DNA from: Flavobacterium cellulosilyticum
GTDB taxonomy: Bacteria; Bacteroidota; Bacteroidia; Flavobacteriales; Flavobacteriaceae
Reading direction: 5' to 3'
Assembly: GCF_004349355.1 (NCBI RefSeq)
Contig: NZ_SMFK01000001.1
Coordinates: 857,393-921,392, forward strand
DNA: 64,000 nucleotides
Position numbers and translations under genes: made by a program. Below the pieces are notes generated by a model. The model was not told where the DNA came from. It ran no database searches and worked only from the letters and a program-made list of their open reading frames with translations. This document shows, piece after piece, positions 33,984-42,533 of this stretch (its first letter is position 1; each line of letters opens with the position of its first letter).

Positions 33984-34775
33984 TTATTTTTTAGCGTTTA
34001 ATTGTTGTAATAATTTTTCAGCAACCAATTTAGAGGAAGCTGGATTTTGACCTGTTATAAGTAATCCATCTTCAACAGCATAAGGATGCCAATCTTCCGT
34101 TTTTGAATAAGTTGCTCCGTTTGCTTGTAAGGCGTCTTCCAATAAGAAAGGAACAACATCAGTTAAACCCACCGCAGCTTCTTCTGTATTTGAAAAACCA
34201 GTTACATTTTTACCTTTAACTAAAAATTCTCCATTTATTTTTACATTTTTTAATACCGCTGGCGAATGACAAACGAAAGCTACAGGTTTGTTATGGGTAT
34301 AAAACGCTTCAATCAATGCGCTTGATGTTTGGTCTGTCGCCAAATCCCAAAGTGGTCCGTGACCTCCAGGATAAAAAACAGCATCATAATCGGCTTGATT
34401 CACTGCTGATAATTTTTTGGTGTTTTTTAGTTTTGCCAATACTTCAGTGTCTTTGTCAAGTCGTTTTGTGTCTTCTGTGGCAGCAGAAGGATCATCACTT
34501 TTTGGATCTACAGGTGGTTTTCCTCCAAGTGGTGTGGCAATATCAATTTGAACGCCTTTGTCGGCTAATTCGTAATAAGGAGCTGCAAATTCTTCAGTCC
34601 AATATCCTGTTTTTTCACCAGTATCTCCTAGTTTATCATGACTAGTAAGAACAAATAATACTTTTTTCATACTTTTTTTATTTTGTTTTTGTGCTGTTGC
34701 ACTATTACAACTAGCAGTTAATGTTATAATGACAAATAATGCAATTTTCCTCATAATTGATTTTGATTTATGCAA
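33984..34775 (-). CDS. DJ-1/PfpI family lipoprotein (glyoxalase III-like)
   Basis: A protein of up to 263 residues with a lipoprotein signal whose lipobox is LTASC; the likely start is the ATG of MRKIALFV, 7 codons inside. The catalytic cysteine is in VAFVCHSPAVL, with the preceding glutamate-type segment in the N-terminal part and PGGHGPLWDL for the conserved loop. Closest relatives are HchA-like proteins that act as methylglyoxal glyoxalases and deglycases. As a lipoprotein, it should be on the envelope, which is unusual for the family. Confidence 0.85.
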   Translation of the reverse strand: MHKSKSIMRKIALFVIITLTASCNSATAQKQNKKSMKKVLFVLTSHDKLGDTGEKTGYWTEEFAAPYYELADKGVQIDIATPLGGKPPVDPKSDDPSAATEDTKRLDKDTEVLAKLKNTKKLSAVNQADYDAVFYPGGHGPLWDLATDQTSSALIEAFYTHNKPVAFVCHSPAVLKNVKINGEFLVKGKNVTGFSNTEEAAVGLTDVVPFLLEDALQANGATYSKTEDWHPYAVEDGLLITGQNPASSKLVAEKLLQQLNAKK

Positions 34776-34822
34776 ATTTAAGGCGAATATGCTATTAGTA
34801 AAAATAATTTAAATTATGTTTG
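34773..34822. promoter_or_regulatory. Divergent promoters of the DJ-1/alcohol dehydrogenase operon and lysR
   Basis: Minus-strand TAAATTTG (34780-34773) serves the aldehyde operon and plus-strand TATGTTTG (34815-34822) serves the LysR gene. Both fit TAnnTTTG. A perfect 14-base palindrome ATAAATATATTTAT (34825-34838) lies just before the LysR ATG and could be its operator. Confidence 0.55.
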
Positions 34823-34841
34823 TGATAAATATATTTATAAC

Positions 34842-35738
34842 ATGGTCAATCTAGAATGGTATAGAACCTTCAAATCGGTTTACAAAAATGCTAACTTTTC
34901 TCTTGCCGCTAAAGAGTTGTTTATTAGTCAACCGGCAGTCAGTCAGCAAATAGCAATGTTGGAGGCGCATGTGGGCTATAAACTATTTAATAGAAAGTCA
35001 AAAGGTGTAGAGCCAACGGAATACGCTAAGTTACTAAATAATTTAATCATTGAAGCCTTAGACCGACTCGAAAATGTAGAAAACGGTTTTCGGGCAAAAG
35101 CCTACAATGCCAATAGATTAATTTCGATTGGAATTTCGAAACATTTAATGAGTAGTTTAGGTAGTGCATTGCTTTCAAAGTTTGAATACATTGATTTTTC
35201 ATTCTATGAAAATGACCAACTTTTCGAATTGGTAGATTCTAAAAAACTCGATTTTGCCATTGTCACCAAACAATACGACACCTTTGACACTATTCAAAAA
35301 AAACTTGGTGAAATCAAGCAAATAATCGTGGGTTCGAATGATATTGAAGCTACAGAACTAAAGTTAAGGATTAAAGACAAAGATTTTACGGGAATTGAAA
35401 ACTGGTTAAATGACCAAAAATGGTTCAGTCACGATTCTCGAATTCCACATATCAAATTGTTTTGGCTACACGTTTTTAACAAAAAAAGACCATCGATGAT
35501 TCCTAATTATATTATTCCTTCTGAATATGAAATGTTGGATATTCTTTCTAAAAATACTGGTGTTGCCGTTGTTTGGAATAGCAATGCGAAATATTTTTTT
35601 GAAGAAAATAGAGTGCAATTACTTTGGGATTCCAAACAAATGCCAAGTACCGAAGTTTTTTTACTTTCTGGAAAAAAAGAAAATATAACCGAGATTTTTA
35701 AAAATATTGAACATGAGTTGAGAAAGGTTCTAGAGTAA
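34842..35738 (+). CDS. LysR family transcriptional regulator
   Basis: A 298-residue LysR regulator: N-terminal winged HTH with FSLAAKELFISQPAVSQQIAMLE (about 20-42) and a substrate-binding-like effector domain. Its divergent position opposite the iron alcohol dehydrogenase and DJ-1 genes is the classic layout for a regulator of that operon, so an aldehyde or electrophile response is likely; the effector is unknown. Its stop codon directly abuts the convergent nadD gene (35739). Confidence 0.9.
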   Translation: MVNLEWYRTFKSVYKNANFSLAAKELFISQPAVSQQIAMLEAHVGYKLFNRKSKGVEPTEYAKLLNNLIIEALDRLENVENGFRAKAYNANRLISIGISKHLMSSLGSALLSKFEYIDFSFYENDQLFELVDSKKLDFAIVTKQYDTFDTIQKKLGEIKQIIVGSNDIEATELKLRIKDKDFTGIENWLNDQKWFSHDSRIPHIKLFWLHVFNKKRPSMIPNYIIPSEYEMLDILSKNTGVAVVWNSNAKYFFEENRVQLLWDSKQMPSTEVFLLSGKKENITEIFKNIEHELRKVLE

Positions 35739-36320
35739 TTACTTCTTGTATAAATTATTATGGTCGATATATTCCCATACTTTTTCAGGTAAAAGTGGAC
35801 GAACATTCTTCATTTTTTTGATGTTTTCTCTAATAAAAGTCGACGATATTTCTACAATTGGCGCATCAATAATATGAATGTTGGGATTGTTTTTATAAAT
35901 CGAATTTTCTAAATCAGATGAAATTCGCGGATATACATAAATGGGGTGGTTTTTCAAAATCACCTCGTGGTTTTTCCATTTATGCAAAGACTTCAGGTTG
36001 TCTTCACCCATAATCAAAGAAAAAACATGTTCCGAATATTTATCTTGCAAATGTGCTAAAGTATTTACCGTATAGTTGGGCTGCGACAACTTGAATTCAA
36101 TATCCGAAGGTTTAATTTTCGGATAATCTTCAGTCGCTAAATAGACTAATTGCAGTCTTTGGTGATCGTCTAATAAAGTCTTTTTGTTTTTTAATGGATT
36201 ATGTGGGGTAACTACCATCCATATTTGGTCTAATCCTGAATACTCAGCAAAGTGATTGGCAATAATCAAATGCCCAACATGAATGGGATTGAATGTTCCG
36301 AAATAAAGTCCGATTTTCAT
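35739..36320 (-). CDS. nadD: Nicotinate-nucleotide adenylyltransferase
   Basis: A 193-residue nucleotidyltransferase. The N-terminal GTFNPIHVGHL (8-18) carries the GxFxPxHxGH motif and SSTFIREN near the C-terminus is the second signature. It joins ATP and nicotinate mononucleotide in NAD synthesis. In Bacteroidota it often follows gmk; here it does, with a 112-base gap that contains a large hairpin. Confidence 0.94.
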   Translation of the reverse strand: MKIGLYFGTFNPIHVGHLIIANHFAEYSGLDQIWMVVTPHNPLKNKKTLLDDHQRLQLVYLATEDYPKIKPSDIEFKLSQPNYTVNTLAHLQDKYSEHVFSLIMGEDNLKSLHKWKNHEVILKNHPIYVYPRISSDLENSIYKNNPNIHIIDAPIVEISSTFIRENIKKMKNVRPLLPEKVWEYIDHNNLYKK

Positions 36321-36353
36321 ATTACTTTTATACTATTTTGTTTCGCAAAGTAT

Positions 36354-36425
36354 ACACCAAGGTTCACAAAGTAATTTTAAAAATTTTCGCGAGTCTCAGC
36401 GTTTTTTCTTTGTGAATCTTGGTGT
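36354..36425. repeat. Long inverted repeat between nadD and gmk
   Basis: ACACCAAGGTTCACAAAG (36354-36371) and CTTTGTGAATCTTGGTGT (36408-36425) are complementary in 17 of 18 positions. It resembles flavobacterial intergenic repeats built on CACAAAG words and is not a plain terminator. Confidence 0.8.
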
Positions 36426-36432
36426 GAAGTTT

Positions 36433-37005
36433 TTATTTTTTTACAAAATCCAATACCAATTGATAAGCTTCATCCAAAGCTAAACTCAAATCATAGTTTT
36501 TTATTACAACATCAAATTGTGGTGCTGTGGCCAATTCTACGTGAGCTTTTGCAATACGCATATTGATTTTATCATCACTTTCGGTAGAACGTTCTTTGAG
36601 TCTTCTTTTAAGTTCATCAACACTTGGTGGTTTTACAAAAACAGCCAAGGTTTCTTCTGGAAATTTATGTTTAATTCTTAATCCTCCCGCAACATCAATG
36701 TCAAAAATTACGTTTTTTCCCAAAGCCCAAATGCGTTCAACTTCACTTTTTAATGTTCCATAAAAATTATCTCTGTAGACTTCTTCCCATTCCACAAAAT
36801 CTTCGGCTTTGATGTGGGTTTTAAAATCTTCAAGAGACATAAAATAGTAATCTTTTCCGCTTACTTCTTCGCCACGCGCTTCACGTGTTGCTGCCGAAAT
36901 AGAAAACTCTAAATTCAAGTCTTCTTGCTTTAATAAATGTCTAACGATGGTGGTTTTCCCTGAGCCTGATGGTGCCGAAAACACTATTAATTTTCCTTTT
37001 TTCAT
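36433..37005 (-). CDS. gmk: Guanylate kinase
   Basis: A 190-residue kinase with the P-loop APSGSGKTT (11-19) and the conserved TREARGEEVSGKDYYFMS block. It phosphorylates GMP to GDP. The YicC gene lies upstream on the same strand, and the pair is a conserved arrangement in bacteria. The start codon follows a run of A in the spacer. Confidence 0.96.
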   Translation of the reverse strand: MKKGKLIVFSAPSGSGKTTIVRHLLKQEDLNLEFSISAATREARGEEVSGKDYYFMSLEDFKTHIKAEDFVEWEEVYRDNFYGTLKSEVERIWALGKNVIFDIDVAGGLRIKHKFPEETLAVFVKPPSVDELKRRLKERSTESDDKINMRIAKAHVELATAPQFDVVIKNYDLSLALDEAYQLVLDFVKK

Positions 37006-37087
37006 TTTTTTTTAATCTGAAATCATAAATCGTTAATCAACTCCCGAGCCTAAAAGGCGAACTGGCGAAGCAATCAACAATCTTTTT

Positions 37088-37948
37088 TTATAAAACATTC
37101 AAAACCTGTTCTTTAATTTTCTCCAATTCATCTTTCATCATCACGACTAATTTTTGCATTTGAGCATGATTTGATTTTGAACCCATAGTGTTGATTTCTC
37201 GTCCCATTTCTTGGGTAATAAAACCTAGTTTTCTACCATTAGCTTCGGTTCCGTTGATAGTTTCTAGGAAATAATCCAGGTGATTCGTCAAACGTACTTT
37301 TTCTTCGGTGATGTCTAATTTCTCTAAATAATAGATTAATTCTTGTTCAAAACGGTTTTCATCTACGTTCACTTTCAGCTCCGAAATAGCAGTTTGTAAA
37401 CGGTCTTTTATAGCTTTAACACGTTCTGGATCTAGCGCCAAAGCATCGTTCATATATTGGCGAATGTTGCCAATACGCAACTGGAATTCTTTTTCTAAAG
37501 AAGCGCCTTCGTCTTTGCGGAAATTCAAGATGTTTTGCAAAGATTCTTCGATAACAGTTTTGATTTGAATCCAATCATTTTCGTCGATTTCTTCACGTTC
37601 GGTTTTCATGGTGTCTGGCATTCTCACGGCCATTTTCATCAATTCGGTTTCATCGGCATCAGCATACACTTCGCGCAATTGAGCGATATAGGCTTTTACA
37701 ATTGGCACATTCACTTTCGTAGAAGTTTGTTCAGCGGTACTTTCAATAAAAATAGAAAAATCTACTTTTCCTCTTTCTAATTTCAAAGCGATTTGATTGC
37801 GTAAACCCAGTTCCATTTCGCGGTAAGTTGACGGCATTCGCACGCTTAAATCCAAACCTTTGCTATTCAGTGATTTTACTTCTACTGTTATTTTTTTGGT
37901 TGGTAATTGCAAACTTGCTTTACCAAATCCAGTCATTGATTGTATCAT
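37088..37948 (-). CDS. yicC: YicC family endoribonuclease
   Basis: A 286-residue YicC protein. The N-terminus MIQSMTGFGKA is the family signature, and the C-terminal DUF1732 part includes GREINTMGSKSNHA. E. coli YicC (proposed name YicC/RnbE) has been reported as an RNase. It is the first gene of the operon yicC-gmk-nadD. Spacers around it carry simple-repeat words. Confidence 0.92.
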   Translation of the reverse strand: MIQSMTGFGKASLQLPTKKITVEVKSLNSKGLDLSVRMPSTYREMELGLRNQIALKLERGKVDFSIFIESTAEQTSTKVNVPIVKAYIAQLREVYADADETELMKMAVRMPDTMKTEREEIDENDWIQIKTVIEESLQNILNFRKDEGASLEKEFQLRIGNIRQYMNDALALDPERVKAIKDRLQTAISELKVNVDENRFEQELIYYLEKLDITEEKVRLTNHLDYFLETINGTEANGRKLGFITQEMGREINTMGSKSNHAQMQKLVVMMKDELEKIKEQVLNVL

Positions 37949-38139
37949 ATTGTTTTCTAAAAGAGTTCAAAGATAATAAAAAAGTGGTCAGGGGTCAGTT
38001 TTTAGTGTTCAGTGATACGGTTTATGGAAAATATTTGGTTTTCATATGAAATTTTGAAACGAATTATACTGAATTTTTAATTGAATCGATACTGTTTTAC
38101 TACTATTTTGAGACTGAATACTGTAAAACTGACCACTGC

Positions 38140-39036
38140 TTACTTTTTTTGTGTTACCAAATACACACCTGTAAATATCAAAATAGCAGAAGCGATTTTC
38201 ACTAATGACAATTCGTCTTTTCCAAGACTAATGGCAAATAGTGTGGCAAAAAAGGGTTGGAGATAAACGAAAACGGCTACTGTTGTAGGTTTTAATTCTT
38301 TCATCGAAAGTAAATTGAGTAAATACGTTAAAAAGGTCGAAAAAAAGAGTACAAACCCAATTTTCCAATAAATATCCATTGGGAGCATAGACCATTCAAT
38401 AACTTCAAACTGGCTCCATCCAAAAGGGAGGACCATAAAAAACCCTATTAGATAAATCCATTTTACAAAGTTGAAAGCATTGTACTTATCCATTAATTTT
38501 TTGACAATCACCAAAAACAAACCATAAGAAGTGGCGTTTACAAAAACTAAAAAATTACCCAAGCTAGCATTGGAGGCACTTCCTACAGACTTGCCATAGA
38601 GTACAAGAATTGTTGTGCCAATTAATCCTAAAACTAATCCAAAAACCATTCGTTTTTGCATCCGTTCTTTGAGAATTATGGCCGAAAGAACCAGTACAAT
38701 CATTGGAGTAGACACCATAAGTACCGATGCTGAAATGGGAGAAGTTAAGCTCAATCCTTTGAAAAAAGCTAACATGTTTAATGCTACGCCAAAAAAGGCT
38801 GCGGCAATAATTCTGGGATAATCTTTGGGGTCAATTTTTTCGTCACGCACTTTTTTGGATGTTCTGCTAAAAAGCCAAAACAACCAAAATAAAATTGTAG
38901 CTCCTCCCACTCGTAAGACAATAAAACCATAGGCGTCGATGTATTTTGGCATCACGTCTTTGGCAATAGTAAAAGTCATTCCATATATTATGGAGACAAT
39001 AGTAGCAGTAATAAATGCAAGAGTTCTTTTTGACAT
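38140..39036 (-). CDS. EamA/DMT family transporter
   Basis: A 298-residue inner-membrane protein with ten helices made of two EamA repeats, the first beginning with IVSIIYGMTFTIAKDVMP. Members export or import small metabolites such as amino acids; the substrate is not predictable. Its start overlaps the stop of the ArsC-like gene by a single base, so they form one transcription unit. Confidence 0.9.
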   Translation of the reverse strand: MSKRTLAFITATIVSIIYGMTFTIAKDVMPKYIDAYGFIVLRVGGATILFWLFWLFSRTSKKVRDEKIDPKDYPRIIAAAFFGVALNMLAFFKGLSLTSPISASVLMVSTPMIVLVLSAIILKERMQKRMVFGLVLGLIGTTILVLYGKSVGSASNASLGNFLVFVNATSYGLFLVIVKKLMDKYNAFNFVKWIYLIGFFMVLPFGWSQFEVIEWSMLPMDIYWKIGFVLFFSTFLTYLLNLLSMKELKPTTVAVFVYLQPFFATLFAISLGKDELSLVKIASAILIFTGVYLVTQKK

Positions 39037-39386
39037 TAAGTTAAAGCTTTATACACTTGAAGCATGTTTTGTTGGCTGTTGCCAATGTATATTTTGCCGT
39101 CAATGATAAATACAGGTCGACTCAAAAAGGTATAATGTTCCAAAATATATTTTTTATAATCAGCTTCGGTCAAGGATTTGTTCTTTAAATCCATTGATTT
39201 GTAGAGTTGTGCTTTTTTGCTAAAAAGGGCTTCGTAACTTCCTGAAAGTTGGCGCATTTCTTCTAATTCTTCCGCCGTTATTGGATCTTGTTTAATATCA
39301 TGAAAAACTAAATTGTGATCTTTTGGTAATGATTTTATAATTTTTCTACAGGTATCACAAGAAGCGAGATAGTATATTTTGTTCAT
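39036..39386 (-). CDS. ArsC/Spx-like thioredoxin-fold protein
   Basis: About 116 residues from the ATG of MNKIYYLASCDTCRKI; a longer frame starting at 39419 would add 11 residues and lacks support. It has a CxxC motif (CDTC) at the start, like Spx and ArsC-type reductases (YffB), and the RPVFIIDGK loop. It may reduce arsenate or act as a thiol-redox regulator; the family alone does not decide. One base overlaps the DMT gene downstream. Confidence 0.85.
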   Translation of the reverse strand: MNKIYYLASCDTCRKIIKSLPKDHNLVFHDIKQDPITAEELEEMRQLSGSYEALFSKKAQLYKSMDLKNKSLTEADYKKYILEHYTFLSRPVFIIDGKIYIGNSQQNMLQVYKALT

Positions 39387-39459
39387 AAACTTGAATTTCT
39401 TTTTGCAAAGAAAATTCATTTGTTTTGTAAAATGATTATTTTTATCAAAAAATTAAAAA

Positions 39460-39915
39460 ATGGAACACACATTTAGAATTACAAAAGCTAGCAGAAACAT
39501 CATAAAAGATTTTTTAGACAAATATACTTTAGAGCAACTTAATACTATTCCAGAAGGTTTTAAGAATAATTTGATTTGGAATATTGCACACATTGTAGTG
39601 GTTCAGCAAATGTTAGTATATAAATTATCCGGTTTGCCAATGATGATTTCAGACGATATGGTTGAAAAATTCAAAAAAGGAGAAAAGCCAGAACACATTG
39701 TGACTCAAGCCGAAGTTGATGAAATCAAGACTTTGTTAGGAACTACAATAGAAAAAACCGAAATTGATTATAACAATAAAGTTTTCAAAAACTATCTCGA
39801 ATATCCTACATCAACAGGGTTTGTTATCAAAAACGCCGACGATGCCATGGCATTCAATTATTTTCACGAAGGCTTACATATAGGAATTATGATGGGAATT
39901 CGAAAGTTGATATAA
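39460..39915 (+). CDS. DinB family protein
   Basis: A 151-residue four-helix-bundle protein with histidines in NIAHIVVVQQ (about 48) and FHEGLHIGIMM near the end that could bind a divalent metal. DinB/YfiT proteins include bacillithiol and mycothiol S-transferases and several without a known job. It lies divergent from the ArsC-like gene and ends before a strong terminator. Confidence 0.88.
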   Translation: MEHTFRITKASRNIIKDFLDKYTLEQLNTIPEGFKNNLIWNIAHIVVVQQMLVYKLSGLPMMISDDMVEKFKKGEKPEHIVTQAEVDEIKTLLGTTIEKTEIDYNNKVFKNYLEYPTSTGFVIKNADDAMAFNYFHEGLHIGIMMGIRKLI

Positions 39916-39940
39916 ATAATTCAGACTGTTTTATATAATC

Positions 39941-39975
39941 AAAAACCCGATTTCAAATCTTGAAATCGGGTTTTT
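39941..39975. terminator. Bidirectional terminator
   Basis: AAAAACCCGATTTCAA and TTGAAATCGGGTTTTT pair perfectly over 16 bases around a 3-base loop. It serves the dinB-like gene and the facing barrel-protein gene. Confidence 0.93.
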
Positions 39976-39997
39976 GATTTTGGTTCTAGTACAGGTT

Positions 39998-40801
39998 CTA
40001 TTGTAAATAATAAATATAGCCCACATTAAACCAAACCAACCAATCGTTAGCTTTGTTCTCTTTATAATAAGTAGGGTTTGGTTTTAGTCCATCAACCCAA
40101 TCCGAGAAATAATACTGTAACCTGAAATCGACCATCAAATCTGATAAAGGAGCCAATTTATAACGAGTCCCAACACTTGAAACAATTGACCAAACATTGC
40201 CTCCCTCGGTAGAAAATCCATAGGGACGATCATCTGTTGGAGTTAAATATTTAGGAAAAGTAGTCAATGGCGTTCCCAGCGGACCCATAGTAGAGTACGC
40301 TTTAGCATTATAGAAACTAAATTGACCACCAAGACTTATAAACGGTCCCCAACTTTGAATCGTAGCCGTAAAGTCGCGGATACTCCAAGGGAAGAATTCT
40401 AGTTGCATTCCAATATTTGTTACAGATGTGCTACCATGCATAGCGCGTAATTGCTCTTTGGCAAGTGAGTTTTTGCCTTCTACCCATTGACCAAAATGAT
40501 CCAACTCTGATTTATTATAAGATAACTCACTTCTTAATTTAAAATGGTCGTTAAAATAGGTTTCGGGTGTGTAACAGTTACACTCGGCAGTATAAGAAAA
40601 ATTAATATAGTGTATTAAACCAATTCCATAGCCAGTATTACCAGCATTTGTTGACAAATCATGTCTTTGTCCATAATCGGATTGAAATGCTACAGGTCCA
40701 GCTATAACACCAATTTCATGAGAAAAACCAAATTGTGCATGAGTCACATTAGTAAATCCAATGATAAGGATAAAATAAAAGACAATAGATTTTGGAATCA
40801 T
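39998..40801 (-). CDS. THC0290_0291-like outer-membrane protein
   Basis: A 267-residue protein with a signal peptide (cut near THAQFG) and a barrel-like pattern. The N-terminal GFSHEIGVIAGPVAFQSDYG and a short AECNCYT segment recall, from memory, the flavobacterial family named THC0290_0291. It is probably an outer-membrane barrel. It is a single-gene unit in front of gdhA, on the opposite strand. Function unknown. Confidence 0.78.
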   Translation of the reverse strand: MIPKSIVFYFILIIGFTNVTHAQFGFSHEIGVIAGPVAFQSDYGQRHDLSTNAGNTGYGIGLIHYINFSYTAECNCYTPETYFNDHFKLRSELSYNKSELDHFGQWVEGKNSLAKEQLRAMHGSTSVTNIGMQLEFFPWSIRDFTATIQSWGPFISLGGQFSFYNAKAYSTMGPLGTPLTTFPKYLTPTDDRPYGFSTEGGNVWSIVSSVGTRYKLAPLSDLMVDFRLQYYFSDWVDGLKPNPTYYKENKANDWLVWFNVGYIYYLQ

Positions 40802-40994
40802 TGGTAGTAAATTACTTTTCTACAAATATATAAAAACATCAATCATTAAGGATATTATATAAATTAAATATAGGGGTTTCAATCCTTTTTCAAACAAATA
40901 TATTGATTTTAAATAAATTCTTTTCAACATTTACAAAAAGGTAAAAACGGGGTGAAGTATCTCTGAAATTAATTAGAATTATTCTTATATAATG

Positions 40995-41025
40995 TATATT
41001 TGTACTAATTAACGAAAACGTTTTC
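40995..41025 (+). promoter_or_regulatory. gdhA promoter and palindromic operator
   Basis: TATATTTG (40995-41002) fits TAnnTTTG. GAAAACGTTTTC (41014-41025), a perfect 12-base palindrome, follows directly downstream in the leader; the form matches LacI-family operators with a central CG. The ATG is at 41051. Confidence 0.65.
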
Positions 41026-41050
41026 TTAAACGTCCAATAATCTAATAATC

Positions 41051-42394
41051 ATGACGAAAAACATTTCTAATTTTATTGAAGCGGTTGCAAATAAAAACCC
41101 GAATGAACCGGAGTTTATGCAAGCAGTGCTTGAAGTTGCTGAAACCGTAATACCATTTATAGAAGAAAATAAAAAATACCAAAACAAAATGCTTTTAGAG
41201 CGAATGGTCGAGTCAGACCGAATCATAATTTTTAGGGTGGTTTGGGTTGATGACAAAGGAGAAACTCAAGTAAATAGAGGATTTCGTATCCAAATGAATT
41301 CAGCTATCGGACCTTATAAAGGAGGTATTCGTTTTCATCCTTCAGTGAATTTAAGCATTCTGAAGTTTTTGGCTTTTGAACAAACCTTTAAAAACAGTTT
41401 GACCACATTGCCAATGGGTGGTGGAAAAGGAGGAGCAGATTTTGATCCCAAAGGAAAATCTGATAATGAAGTGATGCATTTTTGTCAAGCATTTATGACT
41501 GAATTATCGAAACATATTGGAGCCAATACGGATGTCCCTGCAGGAGATATAGGTGTTGGAGGAAGGGAAATTGGATATCTTTTTGGTCAATATAAAAGAC
41601 TTAGAAATGAATTTACTGGAGTTCTAACTGGAAAAGGAATTTCTTTTGGAGGTTCTTTGATTAGACCAGAAGCAACAGGATATGGCAATGTGTATTTTGC
41701 CCAAAGTATGTTAGCCACTAAGGGAGATAGCTTTTCAGGGAAAACAGTTGTTGTGTCAGGTTCTGGAAACGTGGCGCAATATGCCGTTGAAAAAGCAACT
41801 CAAATAGGAGGGAAAGTGGTTACGATGTCCGATTCTGCGGGTTATATTTATGATGCTGCCGGAATTGATTCTGAAAAATTAGCTTACATTATGCAAATAA
41901 AAAACGAACTTCGAGGAAGGATAAGCGATTATTTGATCAAATATCCAAAAGCAAAATATATAGCAGGAAAGCGTCCATGGGAAATTCGATGTGATATTGC
42001 TTTACCATGTGCAACTCAAAACGAATTAAATGAAGAGGAAGCGAAAACTCTTATTGCAAATGGATGTGTTTGTGTTGGCGAAGGCGCAAATATGCCAACA
42101 ACACCAGAAGCAGTACTAGTTTTCCAAAAAGCAAAAATTTTATTCTCACCCGGTAAAGCATCAAATGCAGGTGGTGTGGCAACTTCAGGATTAGAAATGT
42201 CCCAAAATTCACTGAGATTAAGCTGGACTAATGTAGAAGTTGATGTAAAATTAAAAGAAATTATGTTGGCTATTCACGCATCATGTGTTAAATATGGTAG
42301 TAACGGATCAGGTTATGTTGATTATGTAAAAGGAGCAAATATCGCAGGATTTGTAAAAGTGGCTGATGCAATGCTAGCACAAGGAGTGGTTTAG
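41051..42394 (+). CDS. gdhA: NADP-specific glutamate dehydrogenase
   Basis: A 447-residue hexameric-type enzyme that makes glutamate from 2-oxoglutarate and ammonium. The active lysine block is PMGGGKGGADFDPKGK (about 123-138), the dinucleotide fold has VVVSGSGNVAQYA (about 232-244), and the length fits the NADP-specific small class. It has its own promoter and terminator, with a putative LacI-type operator in the leader, which suggests control by carbon or nitrogen state. Confidence 0.95.
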   Translation: MTKNISNFIEAVANKNPNEPEFMQAVLEVAETVIPFIEENKKYQNKMLLERMVESDRIIIFRVVWVDDKGETQVNRGFRIQMNSAIGPYKGGIRFHPSVNLSILKFLAFEQTFKNSLTTLPMGGGKGGADFDPKGKSDNEVMHFCQAFMTELSKHIGANTDVPAGDIGVGGREIGYLFGQYKRLRNEFTGVLTGKGISFGGSLIRPEATGYGNVYFAQSMLATKGDSFSGKTVVVSGSGNVAQYAVEKATQIGGKVVTMSDSAGYIYDAAGIDSEKLAYIMQIKNELRGRISDYLIKYPKAKYIAGKRPWEIRCDIALPCATQNELNEEEAKTLIANGCVCVGEGANMPTTPEAVLVFQKAKILFSPGKASNAGGVATSGLEMSQNSLRLSWTNVEVDVKLKEIMLAIHASCVKYGSNGSGYVDYVKGANIAGFVKVADAMLAQGVV

Positions 42395-42416
42395 AATCAT
42401 TTTTTTAATAAATACA

Positions 42417-42465
42417 AAACGCCTTTTAATAATTCGAGTTTTCGAAATTGATTAGAAGGCGTTTT
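42417..42465. terminator. Terminator after gdhA
   Basis: AAAACGCCTT (42417-42426) and AAGGCGTTTT (42456-42465) pair perfectly, followed by a T tract. Confidence 0.9.
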
Positions 42466-42502
42466 TTTGATTGAAACAAAATCCCATTACTTACGTTTGT
42501 AT

Positions 42503-42510
42503 TATATTTG
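42503..42510 (+). promoter_or_regulatory. -7 element of porZ
   Basis: TATATTTG fits TAnnTTTG and lies 23 bases before the porZ start. Confidence 0.55.
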
Positions 42511-42533
42511 TGAACCACTATGTATTTTAAAAA

